64,000 nt of DNA from Paludibaculum fermentans_A (GCF_051172195.1 NZ_JBPJAQ010000003.1:310001-374000), one strand, 5' to 3'; shown: positions 43,321 through 53,257, counted from the first letter of the stretch. The notes: a model not told the origin generated them from the letters alone. Numbers and translations: made by a program.

Positions 43321-45624
43321 GTGATCGCACTCCCCGTTGATGCGCTGATCCCCTCGATTCTCGAGTCGCTGCGCAGCACCCCGAATCTCGTACTCGAAGC
43401 CCCGCCCGGCGCGGGCAAGACCACGCGCGTGCCGGCTGCCCTGTTGGGGGCGGTGAGGGGCCAGATCCTCGTTCTCGAGCCCAGGCGCCTGGCGGCCCGG
43501 CTGGCGGCCCGCCGCGTTGCGTCCGAACTGGGCGAACAGCCCGGCCAGACCGTCGGGTATCAGGTGCGGTTCGAACAGGTGGGTGGGCCGGCTACCCGGC
43601 TGCGGTTCCTGACGGAGGGGGTGCTCACCCGGCAGCTATTGACTGATCCGGACTTGAAGAATGTGGATGCAGTCATCCTGGATGAGTTCCATGAACGGCA
43701 TCTGGAGGGGGATCTGGCACTGGCGCTGCTCCACCGGCTGCAGCAGACCCGGCGCCCGGATTTGCGGCTGGTCGTGATGTCCGCCACGCTGCATGGCGAA
43801 CCGATTTCCTCGTTTCTCGGTGGGTGTCCGGTGCTGCGCAGCGAGGGGCGGTTATTTGACCTTTCCGTCGCGTATACGCCGCATTCCGCCGCCGCGCTGG
43901 AAACCCAGGTGACGGAAGCCGTGGAAACGATGGTGAAGGAAGAGGGCCAGGGCGACATCCTGGTATTCCTGCCGGGCGCCGCGGAGATTCGCCGCTGCCA
44001 GAGGGCGCTGCAACGTTTCGCGGACCATCGCGGCGTGCTCGTGCTGCCGCTGTACGGCGATCTTTCCCCGCAGGAACAGGATCGCGCTGTCGCGCCGGCC
44101 GAGCAGCGGAAGGTGATCCTGTCGACCAATGTGGCCGAGTCTTCCATCACGATCGAAGGCGTGCGGGCCGTGGTGGACTCGGGCCTGGCGCGGATCCCGA
44201 AGGATAATCCCTGGACCGGCCTGGCGCGCATTGAGATTCAACGGGTTGCGCAGGCCTCCGCCGTACAGCGGGCCGGCCGGGCTGGACGCACGGGACCGGG
44301 CCGCGTCATCCGCCTGTACACCCAGGAAGAGCTGCTGCGCCGCCCGGCTTACGACACGGCCGAGATCACGCGCCGCGAGCTGGCTCAATTGTGCCTGGAC
44401 CTGCACGCCGCGGGGTTGCGCAATCCCTTGGATCTGCAGTGGTTGGACGCTCCGCCCGAGGCGGCACTGACCGCGGCTGAAGATCTCCTGCACCGGCTGG
44501 GTGCGCTGGACGCGGAAGGCGCGATCACTGCCTTCGGACGCCGCATCGCCGCCTTGCCGCTGCATCCGCGCCTGGCTGCCCTAGCCATCCACGGCGGCGC
44601 CGAAGGATGTGCCGCTGCCGCTGGTTTGGCCGCCGGGAATCGCCCGCAGGCCGCCCAGATCGAAGATCAGCTTCTGCGTCTGACTTCGCCGAAACGAAGC
44701 CACCACGATCCGTTGCCCCAGGCTTACCTGCGCACGTTTCCAGACCGTGTCGCGCGCCGCCGCAAGTCCAACGAACTGCTGCTCAGTGGCGGAGCATCGG
44801 CGGTCCTGTTGAACGACAAAGGCGTGGAAACGACGGAGTTCCTCGTGGCACTCGATATCGAGGACCGGCCGGACCAGGGGCTCCCGATCGTGCGGCAGGC
44901 GTCTCCGATTCAGGCGGACTGGCTGCTGGACCTGTTTCCCGATCGCGTCACCGCGCGCGAGACCGTCACCTGGAACCGCATGGCGGAGCGGGTGGAGGCC
45001 GTCAGTGCGCTGCTCTACGACAGCCTGGTACTGGAAGAGTCGCGCGGGCAAACCTCTGATTCTGAACAGGCGGCCGCGCTGCTGGCGGCTAAGGCGGTGG
45101 AAGCCGGGGTGCACCGGTTTGCCGACGCCGAGGCCGTCCACGCACTGCGAAACAGGGCCGCGTTTGCTGGTCTGACGGAGCCCGATCTGGAAGCGGCCCT
45201 GCGCACCTTGAGCCACGGATTGAGCTCGTTTCGCGAGCTGGAGCAGATGACCCGGGACGGCGGGCTGGAGCGGGCTCTGGTGGATGGGCTCGGCCCGAAT
45301 GCGCAGCGCACGCTGGAGCGGGCGGCTCCGGAATCCATCAAATTACCGTCAGGCCGCCGCGCGAAAGTGCAATATGCGGCGGGCCAGACTCCGTGGGTCG
45401 CGTCACGTCTGCAGGACTTCTTCGGCATGGCCGAGTCGCCCCGGATCGGCGACGGCACTCCACTGGTGGTGCACCTGCTGGCGCCCAACCGCAGGCCGGT
45501 GCAGATGACCCAGGATCTGGCGGGGTTCTGGGAGCGGCTGTATCCTCAAGTGCGGAAAGAGCTGTCCCGGCGGTATCCGCGGCATTCCTGGCCGGAAAAT
45601 CCTTATAATGTCTATAGAGATTAA
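43321..45624 (+). CDS. hrpB: ATP-dependent DEAH-box helicase HrpB
   Basis: A 767-aa superfamily 2 helicase. Walker A is APPGAGKTTRVP with Lys33, motif II DEFHERHLEGD, motif III MSATLHGEP, then STNVAESSITIEGVRAVVDS and QRAGRAGRTGPG as motifs V and VI. The C-terminal half (about 450-767) is the HrpB-specific region, with RMAERVEAVSALLYDSLVLE. HrpB length is about 800 aa in E. coli. Its RNA role is not fully known. GTG 43321 is the start. The TlpA-like gene starts three bases after its stop, suggesting one transcript. Confidence 0.92.
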   Translation: MIALPVDALIPSILESLRSTPNLVLEAPPGAGKTTRVPAALLGAVRGQILVLEPRRLAARLAARRVASELGEQPGQTVGYQVRFEQVGGPATRLRFLTEGVLTRQLLTDPDLKNVDAVILDEFHERHLEGDLALALLHRLQQTRRPDLRLVVMSATLHGEPISSFLGGCPVLRSEGRLFDLSVAYTPHSAAALETQVTEAVETMVKEEGQGDILVFLPGAAEIRRCQRALQRFADHRGVLVLPLYGDLSPQEQDRAVAPAEQRKVILSTNVAESSITIEGVRAVVDSGLARIPKDNPWTGLARIEIQRVAQASAVQRAGRAGRTGPGRVIRLYTQEELLRRPAYDTAEITRRELAQLCLDLHAAGLRNPLDLQWLDAPPEAALTAAEDLLHRLGALDAEGAITAFGRRIAALPLHPRLAALAIHGGAEGCAAAAGLAAGNRPQAAQIEDQLLRLTSPKRSHHDPLPQAYLRTFPDRVARRRKSNELLLSGGASAVLLNDKGVETTEFLVALDIEDRPDQGLPIVRQASPIQADWLLDLFPDRVTARETVTWNRMAERVEAVSALLYDSLVLEESRGQTSDSEQAAALLAAKAVEAGVHRFADAEAVHALRNRAAFAGLTEPDLEAALRTLSHGLSSFRELEQMTRDGGLERALVDGLGPNAQRTLERAAPESIKLPSGRRAKVQYAAGQTPWVASRLQDFFGMAESPRIGDGTPLVVHLLAPNRRPVQMTQDLAGFWERLYPQVRKELSRRYPRHSWPENPYNVYRD

Positions 45625-45627
45625 GCA

Positions 45628-46818
45628 ATGAAATTCCAAGCCCTCCTATTCCTGTTACCGGCAACCCTGCTGGCACAAGCGCCCAAAGGTATCTGGGACG
45701 CTGCGGTGACATCGGAGGGGCAGCCTGTGGCCTTCCGGTTGGAGTTTGCAGGCAGCGCTCCGCTGCGGGGCGCGATCCTGGACGGTGAGAAGCGAATCTG
45801 GTCGAGTTCCGGCACTTTCGCCAATGGTTCGCTGGAGTTGAAGTGGGACTACTTCGACTCCGTCCTGAAGGCGTCGATGGAGAATGGGGTGTTGAAGGGT
45901 AGTTACGTGCGCCGCAAGCGGGTTGGTCCGGTGACGCTGCCGTTCACCGCGAAACCGTTCCAATCGCCGGCGCCCAGCACCGCTAAGCCGGCGCAGTTTG
46001 CCGGGTTGTGGCGGCTGGAGACGGAAGCAAAGCAGGGCGTCCGGGTGATGGACGGCCGGTTCCGGCAGTCGGGCGACCAGGTGACGGGGACGATTCAGAG
46101 GATCGACGGCGACTTTGGGACGCTGAGCGGCCAGGTCGACGGGAACCACCTGATCTTGACCCATTTTGACGGGATTCGGGCCACACGGGTTGAATTCGAG
46201 ATGCAGGCCGACGGAACGCTGCGCGGAGCGACGACCGGGGGGCCGAAGTTCCGCGGCGTGCGCGCGGAAAAGGCCAGTCAGATGGGGATCCCGGAGCCGC
46301 CAGACCCCACGCGGTACATTGCGGTCAAGAATCCGGCGGAACCGCTGGCCTTCCGGTTTGACGATCTCGACGGCAAGCCGGTGTCGCTGGCGGATGCGCA
46401 GTTCCAGGGCAAGGCGGTGATCGTTACCATCACCGGCAGTTGGTGTCCGAACTGCCACGACGAAGCCCCGTTCTTACTTGATCTTTATCGTAAGTATCAT
46501 GCAAAAGGACTGGAAATTATCTCGTTAGGCTTTGAATACACAGGGGAAATCGAGCGCGATCGGGGGCAGTTGCGGGCGTTCGCCCGGCTGTTGCACATCC
46601 CCTGGACGGTGCTGTTGGCGGGCACTACGGAGGATGGGGAAGTGCAGAGGAAGCTGCCGCAACTGGCGAGCTTCGGAGCGTTCCCGACCACCTTGTTCCT
46701 GGGCCGCGACCACCGTGTGGAAGCGGTGCATGCGGGATTCGCCGGTCCGGCCAATCCGGAAGAACACCGCAAGTTAAAAGAAGAAACCGAATCGCTGGTA
46801 CAAAAACTTCTCAAATAA
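45628..46818 (+). CDS. Secreted TlpA/thioredoxin-like protein with N-terminal beta region
   Basis: A 396-aa exported protein (signal KFQALLFLLPATLLAQ). Residues about 20-235 are beta-rich and repetitive (GSYVRRKRVGPVTLPF, IDGDFGTLSGQVDGNHLILT). The C-terminal thioredoxin domain starts near 235 with FRFDDLDGKPVSLADAQFQG and has the active site SWCPNC (WCxxC), FGAFPTTLFLGRDHRVE and a C-terminal helix. The periplasmic redox role (disulfide reduction or cytochrome maturation-type) is inferred from the domain. It probably shares a transcript with hrpB. Confidence 0.85.
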   Translation: MKFQALLFLLPATLLAQAPKGIWDAAVTSEGQPVAFRLEFAGSAPLRGAILDGEKRIWSSSGTFANGSLELKWDYFDSVLKASMENGVLKGSYVRRKRVGPVTLPFTAKPFQSPAPSTAKPAQFAGLWRLETEAKQGVRVMDGRFRQSGDQVTGTIQRIDGDFGTLSGQVDGNHLILTHFDGIRATRVEFEMQADGTLRGATTGGPKFRGVRAEKASQMGIPEPPDPTRYIAVKNPAEPLAFRFDDLDGKPVSLADAQFQGKAVIVTITGSWCPNCHDEAPFLLDLYRKYHAKGLEIISLGFEYTGEIERDRGQLRAFARLLHIPWTVLLAGTTEDGEVQRKLPQLASFGAFPTTLFLGRDHRVEAVHAGFAGPANPEEHRKLKEETESLVQKLLK

Positions 46819-46827
46819 TTCTAAAGA

Positions 46828-46846
46828 ATCGCAACTCATCTGCGAT
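46828..46846 (+). promoter_or_regulatory. Small hairpin between the TlpA-like and kinase genes
   Basis: ATCGCA-actcatc-TGCGAT is a 6-bp inverted repeat 10 bases after the TlpA-like stop and 10 before the kinase TTG start. It lacks a T-run; it may be an operator or weak attenuator. Confidence 0.3.
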
Positions 46847-46855
46847 CTGTAGAAC

Positions 46856-48277
46856 TTGGTACTCAAAGCCAGAAGTGCGACCCGTGTCTCCGCTGCCGAG
46901 GCGGCACTGGAGCGCCGGGCGGATCAGGACTTGGCGCACCGCAGCCGTGTGTCGAGTATGGCCCAGGTTTTCTGCGTGGCCCTGCTCGGGTTAGGTGGGG
47001 ATTACTACCGCGATCTTCCCGTCGCCTTCTCCCTGCTGGCCGTATGGATGGTGGCCTTCACCGTGATGCGGATCCGGCTCACCCTGCGAAAGCCGGAAGA
47101 GGCCGGCGACCGCGGTGATTTCAAGATGCTGCTCCACGCCAACGTGATTGGCACGGCGATTGGGTGGGGCGCCTTTTTTGGGCTGGCTGTGTATCACTAT
47201 CCGGTGGGGTCGTGGAACTCCAACTTTGCTTTGCTGCTGATGCTGGGCATTGGTTCGGGCTCCATTGCGACGCTGATTTCCCACTACGACCTGCTGCGGT
47301 TGAATCTGCTGGCCTATTCGCTGCCGGTAATCGTCATGCTGGTGATCGATTCGGGGCAGCGCGGCATTGTGCTGGCGGGCGGTATTCTCGCCTATAGCCT
47401 ATTCATGATCTGGCAGGGCCGCAATCTGAATCACTGCTATTGGGCGGGGTTGCACGACCATGCCCTCATTCAGGTGAAGGTCCAGGAGCTGGAGCAGGCT
47501 CGCCTGGAGGCTGAACGGGCCAACCGTGCCAAGAGCGAGTTCCTGGCCAACATGAGCCATGAACTGCGGACGCCGATGAACGGCATCCTGGGCATGACGG
47601 GGCTGACCCTCGATACGGAACTGACCGCGGATCAACGCGACTACCTGGAGATGGTGCAGACCTCCGGAAACGCGCTGCTGAGGCTGTTGAACGAGGTGCT
47701 GGATCTCTCAAGGATCGAGGCCGGACACCTGGAGCTGTTCGAAGATCCGTTCGATCTGCAGGCACTGATGGACGAGGTGCGGCGGATGTTCGCGGTCCAG
47801 GTGCACCAGCGAGGGCTCGAACTCAGCTTCCGGGTCGCGCCCGGTGTGCCGCGTATGCTGATTGGCGACGAGGGACGGTTGCGCCAGGTACTGATCAACC
47901 TGGTAGGGAATGCGATCAAGTTCACCACGCAAGGCGGGATCTACGTCGACGCGAAGCTGAGCGCTGCGGATTCGCAGGCGGACGCGGAGGCGTTGATGGT
48001 GGAATTCGCGGTGCGGGACACCGGTCTTGGCATCCCGGTGGAGATGCAGGACGCGGTGTTCCACTCCTTTGTCCAAGTGGATGGATCCCTGCGGCGGCAG
48101 CATGGCGGCGCGGGGCTCGGGCTGGCGATCTGTTCCAAGCTGGTGGAACTCATGGGCGGCAGCATTACGCTGGACTCCACCCCGGAGAACGGTTCGACGT
48201 TTCGCTTCAGCGCCAGGCTGCGCAGGGTGACCAGCGGCGCGGCGGAAGCCTCTTCACAGATACCGATTTCGGCCTGA
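46856..48277 (+). CDS. Membrane sensor histidine kinase
   Basis: A 473-aa kinase. About six membrane spans lie between residues 35 and 185 (for example MAQVFCVALLGLGG, LLAYSLPVIVMLVI). A short coiled linker (EQARLEAERANRAKSE) leads to HisKA with phosphoacceptor His235 in ANMSHELRTPMNGILGM. HATPase_c has LINLVGNAIKFTTQGG (N box), DTGLGIPVE (G1) and GGAGLGLAICSKLVE (G2). No receiver domain and no adjacent response regulator, so it is an orphan kinase. TTG 46856 is the annotated start, but the ribosome site is weak and a later start near 46955 is possible. Confidence 0.85.
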   Translation: MVLKARSATRVSAAEAALERRADQDLAHRSRVSSMAQVFCVALLGLGGDYYRDLPVAFSLLAVWMVAFTVMRIRLTLRKPEEAGDRGDFKMLLHANVIGTAIGWGAFFGLAVYHYPVGSWNSNFALLLMLGIGSGSIATLISHYDLLRLNLLAYSLPVIVMLVIDSGQRGIVLAGGILAYSLFMIWQGRNLNHCYWAGLHDHALIQVKVQELEQARLEAERANRAKSEFLANMSHELRTPMNGILGMTGLTLDTELTADQRDYLEMVQTSGNALLRLLNEVLDLSRIEAGHLELFEDPFDLQALMDEVRRMFAVQVHQRGLELSFRVAPGVPRMLIGDEGRLRQVLINLVGNAIKFTTQGGIYVDAKLSAADSQADAEALMVEFAVRDTGLGIPVEMQDAVFHSFVQVDGSLRRQHGGAGLGLAICSKLVELMGGSITLDSTPENGSTFRFSARLRRVTSGAAEASSQIPISA

Positions 48278-48298
48278 TCCGGCAGGCATTGACTCCTG

Positions 48299-49507
48299 TT
48301 ATTTTGCCTCGGACGGCGGCGGCAGAGCGGCGGTGCGCTGGCTGACGGGGGCCAACGCAGGCAGGCCGTTCTCGGCCGCGTTGAGATAGAACAGGGCGAT
48401 GGCGCTGACGTCCTGGCGCTGGTACATATTCACCCAACTGTCGGCGGGCGCCGGATCGGTGGCGAGCATGTAGCCCTCGGGCTTGTCCATCAGGGGGACG
48501 AGTTCGCCGCCCACGTCGATGCTTACGGGGCGAATGGCCGCGCCGCGTTCGAGCAGTTTGACCACGTTAGCCTTGGTGTCGCCGCCCATCTGCTGGAGGG
48601 TGACGCGCAGCCCGGAATGGAAGTAGACCGGATCGGGCACATGGTAGCGGTAGAAGGCATACTGTCGCGTCTCCTTGTCACCGACGGTGCTGCCCATGAA
48701 GCGGGTCTGGTAGAGCCCCTGGCCCCAGCCTGTCCCGATGTAGTCCTCTGTGCCGGTGCCGGCGATGGTGGGCTGGGCCGTATCGCCATCCAGGAACATC
48801 TTGACTTCGCCCTCGCCCCACCAGCCGGTGAGATCGGGTGCGGCGATGACGCCGACATGCGCGCCGAGGAAGCGGCCTTCGCCCTTCACCTGCGGCAGGA
48901 TTTCGAAGTCGCGGCCGAGTTGGGTGGGCTGTTCGCGGCGCCAGATGGCGTGGAAGTAGAGGACCTCGGGATCGGGCTTCGCTGTGGCCAGGATGTCGAC
49001 GTCGTAAAAGAGGTGCTTCACGAGGTGACCCGATTCGTTGGTAAGCGTAATGCGGGCCCCTGTGCGGAACGGCATGGGGATGTAACAGTTGAACGAGCGG
49101 CCCTCGGGGTTGACGAAGAACTCGTTTTCGAGCTTGACGGCGCGTCCATGGATGGCTCCGAAGAAGTCGCCGAAGGGCACCGAGACGGCTGGGGTTTTGG
49201 CGCCATCCCAGTACATTTCGAGCTTCAGCGCACGTAGGGTGGCGGGGTCGCGATCGGAGATGGTGATCCAGATGCGGCGGACACTGCCGCTGCCCTGGAC
49301 ATCGAGCAGGGTCTTGGTTTCTCCGGCGGCCAGCGGCTGGAAGGGACGGCCCTTGGCGCCTTTGTTCTCGGTGGCGGCCTGTCCCTTGGCGGCCCTGGGA
49401 TTTTCAAACGTCGCCCAGCGGGTCTGAGAGGCGGGCTGCCTGCGATAGAGTTCCTGGGCCTGGCTGGTGAACGACAGGGCGAGCAGTACGGCAGCGAGGG
49501 TCTTCAT
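48299..49507 (-). CDS. Secreted DUF2961 / GH172 family protein
   Basis: A 402-aa exported protein (signal KTLAAVLLALSFTSQAQ). The DUF2961 domain, now in GH172, is recognised by DVQGSGSVRRIWITISD, VPFGDFFGAIHG, SFNCYIPMPFRTGARI, LGAHVGVIAAPDLTGWWGEG, EVKMFLDGD and TGTEDYIGTGWGQGLYQT. Characterised GH172 enzymes act on alpha-D-fructofuranosyl and arabinofuranosyl linkages (difructose dianhydride I synthase/hydrolase, D-arabinan degradation) as trimers. It is likely extracytoplasmic. It is convergent with the histidine kinase gene. Confidence 0.9.
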   Translation of the reverse strand: MKTLAAVLLALSFTSQAQELYRRQPASQTRWATFENPRAAKGQAATENKGAKGRPFQPLAAGETKTLLDVQGSGSVRRIWITISDRDPATLRALKLEMYWDGAKTPAVSVPFGDFFGAIHGRAVKLENEFFVNPEGRSFNCYIPMPFRTGARITLTNESGHLVKHLFYDVDILATAKPDPEVLYFHAIWRREQPTQLGRDFEILPQVKGEGRFLGAHVGVIAAPDLTGWWGEGEVKMFLDGDTAQPTIAGTGTEDYIGTGWGQGLYQTRFMGSTVGDKETRQYAFYRYHVPDPVYFHSGLRVTLQQMGGDTKANVVKLLERGAAIRPVSIDVGGELVPLMDKPEGYMLATDPAPADSWVNMYQRQDVSAIALFYLNAAENGLPALAPVSQRTAALPPPSEAK

Positions 49508-49547
49508 GCGAACGCAAGTGTACCACCGCCCTTTTTATTGCGGTCTC

Positions 49548-50318
49548 TCAGGCGGTAGCAAAGACGGAGTAGCGGGTGGTGCGGCGGAAGCCGAGGCGGC
49601 GGTAGAGGTCGAGTCCGGCGGGGGAAGACTGCAGCACCAGCGGGCCGCGGACACCGCGCTGCCGCATATCGGCGACGGCGTGGCGCATGACGGCTTCACC
49701 CATGCCGCGGCCGCGCCAGGAAGGCAGGGTGGCGACCGAGTAGATGCCCAGCGCTCCGGCGGCTTCAATGACGGCGGTGCTGGTGACGGCATAACCGTCG
49801 AAATAGCCGAGCCAGATCTCCAGCGGCGCGTGCCAGGGCTCGCCCGATTCGTAGATGCGCTGGGAGATCGCGGTGGGGATGTGGAAGCACTGTGAGACGA
49901 CGCGCGAGAAGTCCGAGCGGGTGGTGCGGTCGTCCACCTTGCGGTACTCCAACGGGGGCAGTTCGCGGCGTGGCGCGGGCATCTCCTCGGTCTCCATGCC
50001 CGGCGATTCGGCGATACAGATGAGACCGGCGTTCTCGAAGATTTTCAGGACGCGGCGGGCTGTGCGGGCGCCGAGGAAGTCTTCGCAAACCCAGAACGAC
50101 CACTGGCGCTGCCTGGCGGCGTAGTGGGCCTCGGCTACGCGGATGCGGCGCTCCATCTCACCTTCCAGGTCAGAGACGGGATCGGTGAGCAACGCAATGT
50201 TGAAGACGGAATAAGTGACGGGTGAGGTGATGAGTTTCACGCCGCCGCGCATCTCCGCGGGGCCGTAGAAGGAGAGAGAGGCGGACAGGTTGCCCGCATT
50301 GCGTTCCCAGCCTCTCAT
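49548..50318 (-). CDS. GNAT-family acetyltransferase
   Basis: A 256-aa protein. The C-terminal GNAT core has the acetyl-CoA motif A in VATLPSWRGRGMGEAVMRHA (RGRGMG loop), with GPLVLQSSPAGLDLYRRLGF and RRTTRYSVF at the end. The N-terminal 110 residues are extra (FWVCEDFLGARTARRVLKIF) and may form a second degraded GNAT-like lobe. Substrate unknown. The gene is 10 bases before priA on the same strand (priA upstream), so both may be co-transcribed. Confidence 0.85.
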   Translation of the reverse strand: MRGWERNAGNLSASLSFYGPAEMRGGVKLITSPVTYSVFNIALLTDPVSDLEGEMERRIRVAEAHYAARQRQWSFWVCEDFLGARTARRVLKIFENAGLICIAESPGMETEEMPAPRRELPPLEYRKVDDRTTRSDFSRVVSQCFHIPTAISQRIYESGEPWHAPLEIWLGYFDGYAVTSTAVIEAAGALGIYSVATLPSWRGRGMGEAVMRHAVADMRQRGVRGPLVLQSSPAGLDLYRRLGFRRTTRYSVFATA

Positions 50319-50328
50319 ACCCCCAACC

Positions 50329-52749
50329 TCATAGAAGACTCATCGGGTCGACATCCACCACCAGGGCCGTGGCCGGCCACTTGTCGTCCAGGGCGTGCTG
50401 GCGCAGCCGTTTCAGCAGTTCATTCAGTTTGGGGCGCGAGATGGCTTTGATCAAGGTCTGGTAGCGGAATTCGTTTTTGAGGCGCGGGACGGGCGCTTCG
50501 GCTGGTCCCAGGACCTTGATCCCCTCTTCCGGCGTGCCGAGGAGGATGGCGATCTGGCCGCTCATTCGTAGGGCGTCCTCCTGCTTTTCCGCGCGCACGA
50601 CGATGTTGGCCATGGCGCAGAAGGGCGGGTAGCGCATGAGGCGGCGGAACTGCAGCTCTTTCTCGTAGAACTTGCCGAAGTCCTGTTCGGCGGCGCAGCG
50701 GATGGCGTAGTGATCCGGATTGATGGTCTGGATGAGGACGGTGCCGGGCAGCGAGTGGCGGCCGGCGCGGCCGGCGACCTGGGTGAGCAGTTGGAAGGCC
50801 CGCTCAGCGGAGCGGAAGTCGGGCATGGCCAGGCCGATATCGCCGGACACCACGCCCACCAGCGTGACGTTCGGGATGTCGTGACCCTTGGCAATCATTT
50901 GTGTCCCGACGAGGATATCGTAATTGCCCTCCCGAAATCCGCCGAGAATCTGCTCATACCGATTTTTTCCGGTGACGGTGTCGCGATCGAGGCGGGCGAT
51001 GCGGGCGCGCGGCAGATGGCGATGCAGTTCGTCCTCGACTTTCTCACTGCCGCTGCCGAGGAAGTAGATGTGCTCGCTGCCGCAATGCGGACAGACCTGC
51101 GGCACGCGCTGGGCGAAGTTGCAATAGTGGCACAGCAGGCGGTTGTCGCGGCGATGGAAGGTGAGGGCGACGGCGCAGTTGACGCACTGGACGCGTTCGC
51201 CGCACGAGCGGCAGGCGACCGAAGCGGAGAAGCCGCGGCGGTTCATCAGCAGCACTGTCTGCTCGCCGCTCTCGATCTTGGCGCCGATGGCCTCGATCAG
51301 TTTGCGGGAGAAGAGGCCGTTCTGGCGGGTCTCCAGGAACTCCTCGCGCATATCGATGAGTTCGACCGAGGGCATGGGGCGGTCGCCGACACGGACGGGC
51401 AGTTCCAGCAGGCGGCTCTTGCCGCGTTCGACGTTGTAGCGGCTTTCCAGGCTGGGCGTAGCGGAGCCGAGCACCACCACCGCCTTGGCCTCGCGGGCGC
51501 GGACGATGGCGACATCGCGGCCGTTGTAGCGCGGCGTCTCCTCCTGCTTGTAGCTCTGGTCGTGTTCCTCGTCGACGATGATCAGGCCCAGGTTGGCGAC
51601 CGGGGCGAAGACCGCGGAACGCGTGCCGACCCCGACCTTGGCCAGGCCGCTGCGCAGGCGGCGCCACTGCTCGGCGCGTTCGCTGTCGTTGAAGGCGGAG
51701 TGGAGGATGGCGACCTGGTCGCCGAAGCGCGAGTGGAACTGGCCCGCCATGGCGGGGGTGAGGGCGATTTCGGGGACCAGGAGGAGGGCTCCGCGGTCGA
51801 GTTGGAGGGCGGCCTCGATGGCGCTGAGATAGACCTCGGTTTTACCGGAGCCGGTGACGCCGCGCAAGAGGAACGTCTGGTAGTGGCGGGCGTCCAGGGC
51901 TTTGCGGATCTCGTCGAAGGCGGCCTGCTGTTCGGGGTTCAGGTCGTGGCGGGGCTTCGCCCATGCGGTGTCGGCGGCCAGGGCTTCCGGTTTAAGAATC
52001 AGCAGGTTGCGGCGAGCCATGGCGCGCGCGGCCTGGGAAGCGCCCTTGACCAGGAGCTCCAGTTCCTCCAGATTGTGGGTGCCGGGGTGGAGCTCGAGAT
52101 AGGCGACGAGCTCGCGTTCCTGCTTGGTGAGTTTGACCTCGGCCGGGCGTCCCTGAAACTCGACGCGCAGGCGGGCGGCGGTGGCGCGCATGGGGTCGCG
52201 TTCGGCCAGGTTCTGTTCCAGCTCGATAAGCCCTTTCTTCTCCAGGCTTTTCAGTAGCTTTTTGGCGCCGGGGAACTTGCGTTCGAGGGTGGTTTCCGAC
52301 AGGGCGCGCTGTTCCAGCAGGCGCAGCAGGTCGACGGCGGTGTCATTGCCGGGTTCGCCGATGAGAAGCTGCCGGATGATGGAGTGGCCCTTGTCGGTGA
52401 GGGCCCAGACGCGGGTGTGGCGGACTTCGCCGGTGAGCGGAGCCATGCTGCGCAGGACCTCGCCCAGGGGGGCGCAATAGTAGTCGGCCACCCACCGGCC
52501 GAGGGCCAGAAGTTTCTCTTCCAGAACGGGTTCCGCGTCGAGCAGGCGCAGGGCTTCCTTGGCGGTGACGGAGGGCGGATCGTTATGGGCGCGCAGGATG
52601 ACACCGGTGAGCTTGCGGGGTCCGAAGGGCACGATAATGCGGCACCCTGGAGCGACGCGATGGCGCAGGGTTTCTGGCAAACGATAGGTAAAAGGCCGAT
52701 CGATAGGGACAGGCAGGCTGACGTCGATGTATTCAAAAAAGGTCGGCAC
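50329..52749 (-). CDS. priA: Primosomal replication-restart helicase PriA
   Basis: An 806-aa superfamily 2 helicase. Residues about 1-110 are the DNA-binding N-terminal domain (VSLPVPIDRPFTYRLPETLR). Walker A GVTGSGKTEVYLSAIEAAL, DEEHDQSYKQEETPRYNGRD, LGSATPSLES, then the zinc-binding insert with eight cysteines (CRSCGERVQCVNC, LLCHYCNFAQRVPQVCPHC), ILVGTQMIAKGHDIPNVTLV and QVAGRAGR are all present. It reloads the replisome at stalled forks in the cytoplasm. The length is slightly over E. coli PriA (732 aa). It is followed by the GNAT gene. Confidence 0.95.
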   Translation of the reverse strand: MPTFFEYIDVSLPVPIDRPFTYRLPETLRHRVAPGCRIIVPFGPRKLTGVILRAHNDPPSVTAKEALRLLDAEPVLEEKLLALGRWVADYYCAPLGEVLRSMAPLTGEVRHTRVWALTDKGHSIIRQLLIGEPGNDTAVDLLRLLEQRALSETTLERKFPGAKKLLKSLEKKGLIELEQNLAERDPMRATAARLRVEFQGRPAEVKLTKQERELVAYLELHPGTHNLEELELLVKGASQAARAMARRNLLILKPEALAADTAWAKPRHDLNPEQQAAFDEIRKALDARHYQTFLLRGVTGSGKTEVYLSAIEAALQLDRGALLLVPEIALTPAMAGQFHSRFGDQVAILHSAFNDSERAEQWRRLRSGLAKVGVGTRSAVFAPVANLGLIIVDEEHDQSYKQEETPRYNGRDVAIVRAREAKAVVVLGSATPSLESRYNVERGKSRLLELPVRVGDRPMPSVELIDMREEFLETRQNGLFSRKLIEAIGAKIESGEQTVLLMNRRGFSASVACRSCGERVQCVNCAVALTFHRRDNRLLCHYCNFAQRVPQVCPHCGSEHIYFLGSGSEKVEDELHRHLPRARIARLDRDTVTGKNRYEQILGGFREGNYDILVGTQMIAKGHDIPNVTLVGVVSGDIGLAMPDFRSAERAFQLLTQVAGRAGRHSLPGTVLIQTINPDHYAIRCAAEQDFGKFYEKELQFRRLMRYPPFCAMANIVVRAEKQEDALRMSGQIAILLGTPEEGIKVLGPAEAPVPRLKNEFRYQTLIKAISRPKLNELLKRLRQHALDDKWPATALVVDVDPMSLL

Positions 52750-52802
52750 GCAGTAACCTTTGACACGGGCAACGGCTCCTTCATTGTTGCAGGAGCTGTT
52801 CC

Positions 52803-53189
52803 ATGAAAACTTTCATCACTCTATGTGTGTGTGTTCTGATGCTTGCGGGCATTGCCCTGGCCGGCGCGATTGACGGCAAGTGGGTTTCCGAGACGAAGAT
52901 GAACCGCAATGGCAACGACATGGTCATTGTGCAGACGTTCGACCTGAAGGCCGACGGCAACACGTTGACGGGTTCGATTACCCGTAAAATGGGCGACCGC
53001 GATCCTATGACGTCCGAAATCAAGAACGGCAAGATCGACGGCAACAAGTTTTCCTTCACCGTAGTGACGAGTACGCCGAATGGTGAGATGACCATGGCGT
53101 ATGAAGGCACGGTGGATGGCGACACGCTGAAGGGTACCTCAGCGCGCGAAGGCGGCCAGGGCCGGCCGTTCGAAGCGAAGAAGAAGTAG
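52803..53189 (+). CDS. Small secreted beta-rich protein
   Basis: A 128-aa protein with signal peptide (KTFITLCVCVLMLAGIALAG). The mature 108 residues are short beta repeats with Gly-Asn turns (DLKADGNTLTGSITRK, KNGKIDGNKFSFTVVT, YEGTVDGDTLKGTS), typical of small exported beta-barrel or lipocalin-like hypothetical proteins common in Acidobacteria. There is no catalytic motif. A hairpin terminator follows. Confidence 0.78.
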   Translation: MKTFITLCVCVLMLAGIALAGAIDGKWVSETKMNRNGNDMVIVQTFDLKADGNTLTGSITRKMGDRDPMTSEIKNGKIDGNKFSFTVVTSTPNGEMTMAYEGTVDGDTLKGTSAREGGQGRPFEAKKK

Positions 53190-53215
53190 TCCGAGCAGCG
53201 AAAGTTTAGCAAAGC

Positions 53216-53257
53216 AGAAGCGGCGCACCGGCCTGAGGGCTGGGGTGCCGCTTTTCT
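53216..53257 (+). terminator. Rho-independent terminator
   Basis: An AAGCGGC-(gc)-ACC arm and GGT-GCCGCTT arm, separated by about 14 bases, form a GC-rich stem with a 2-base bulge; CTTTTCT follows on the plus strand. It follows the secreted small-protein gene by about 27 bases. Confidence 0.65.
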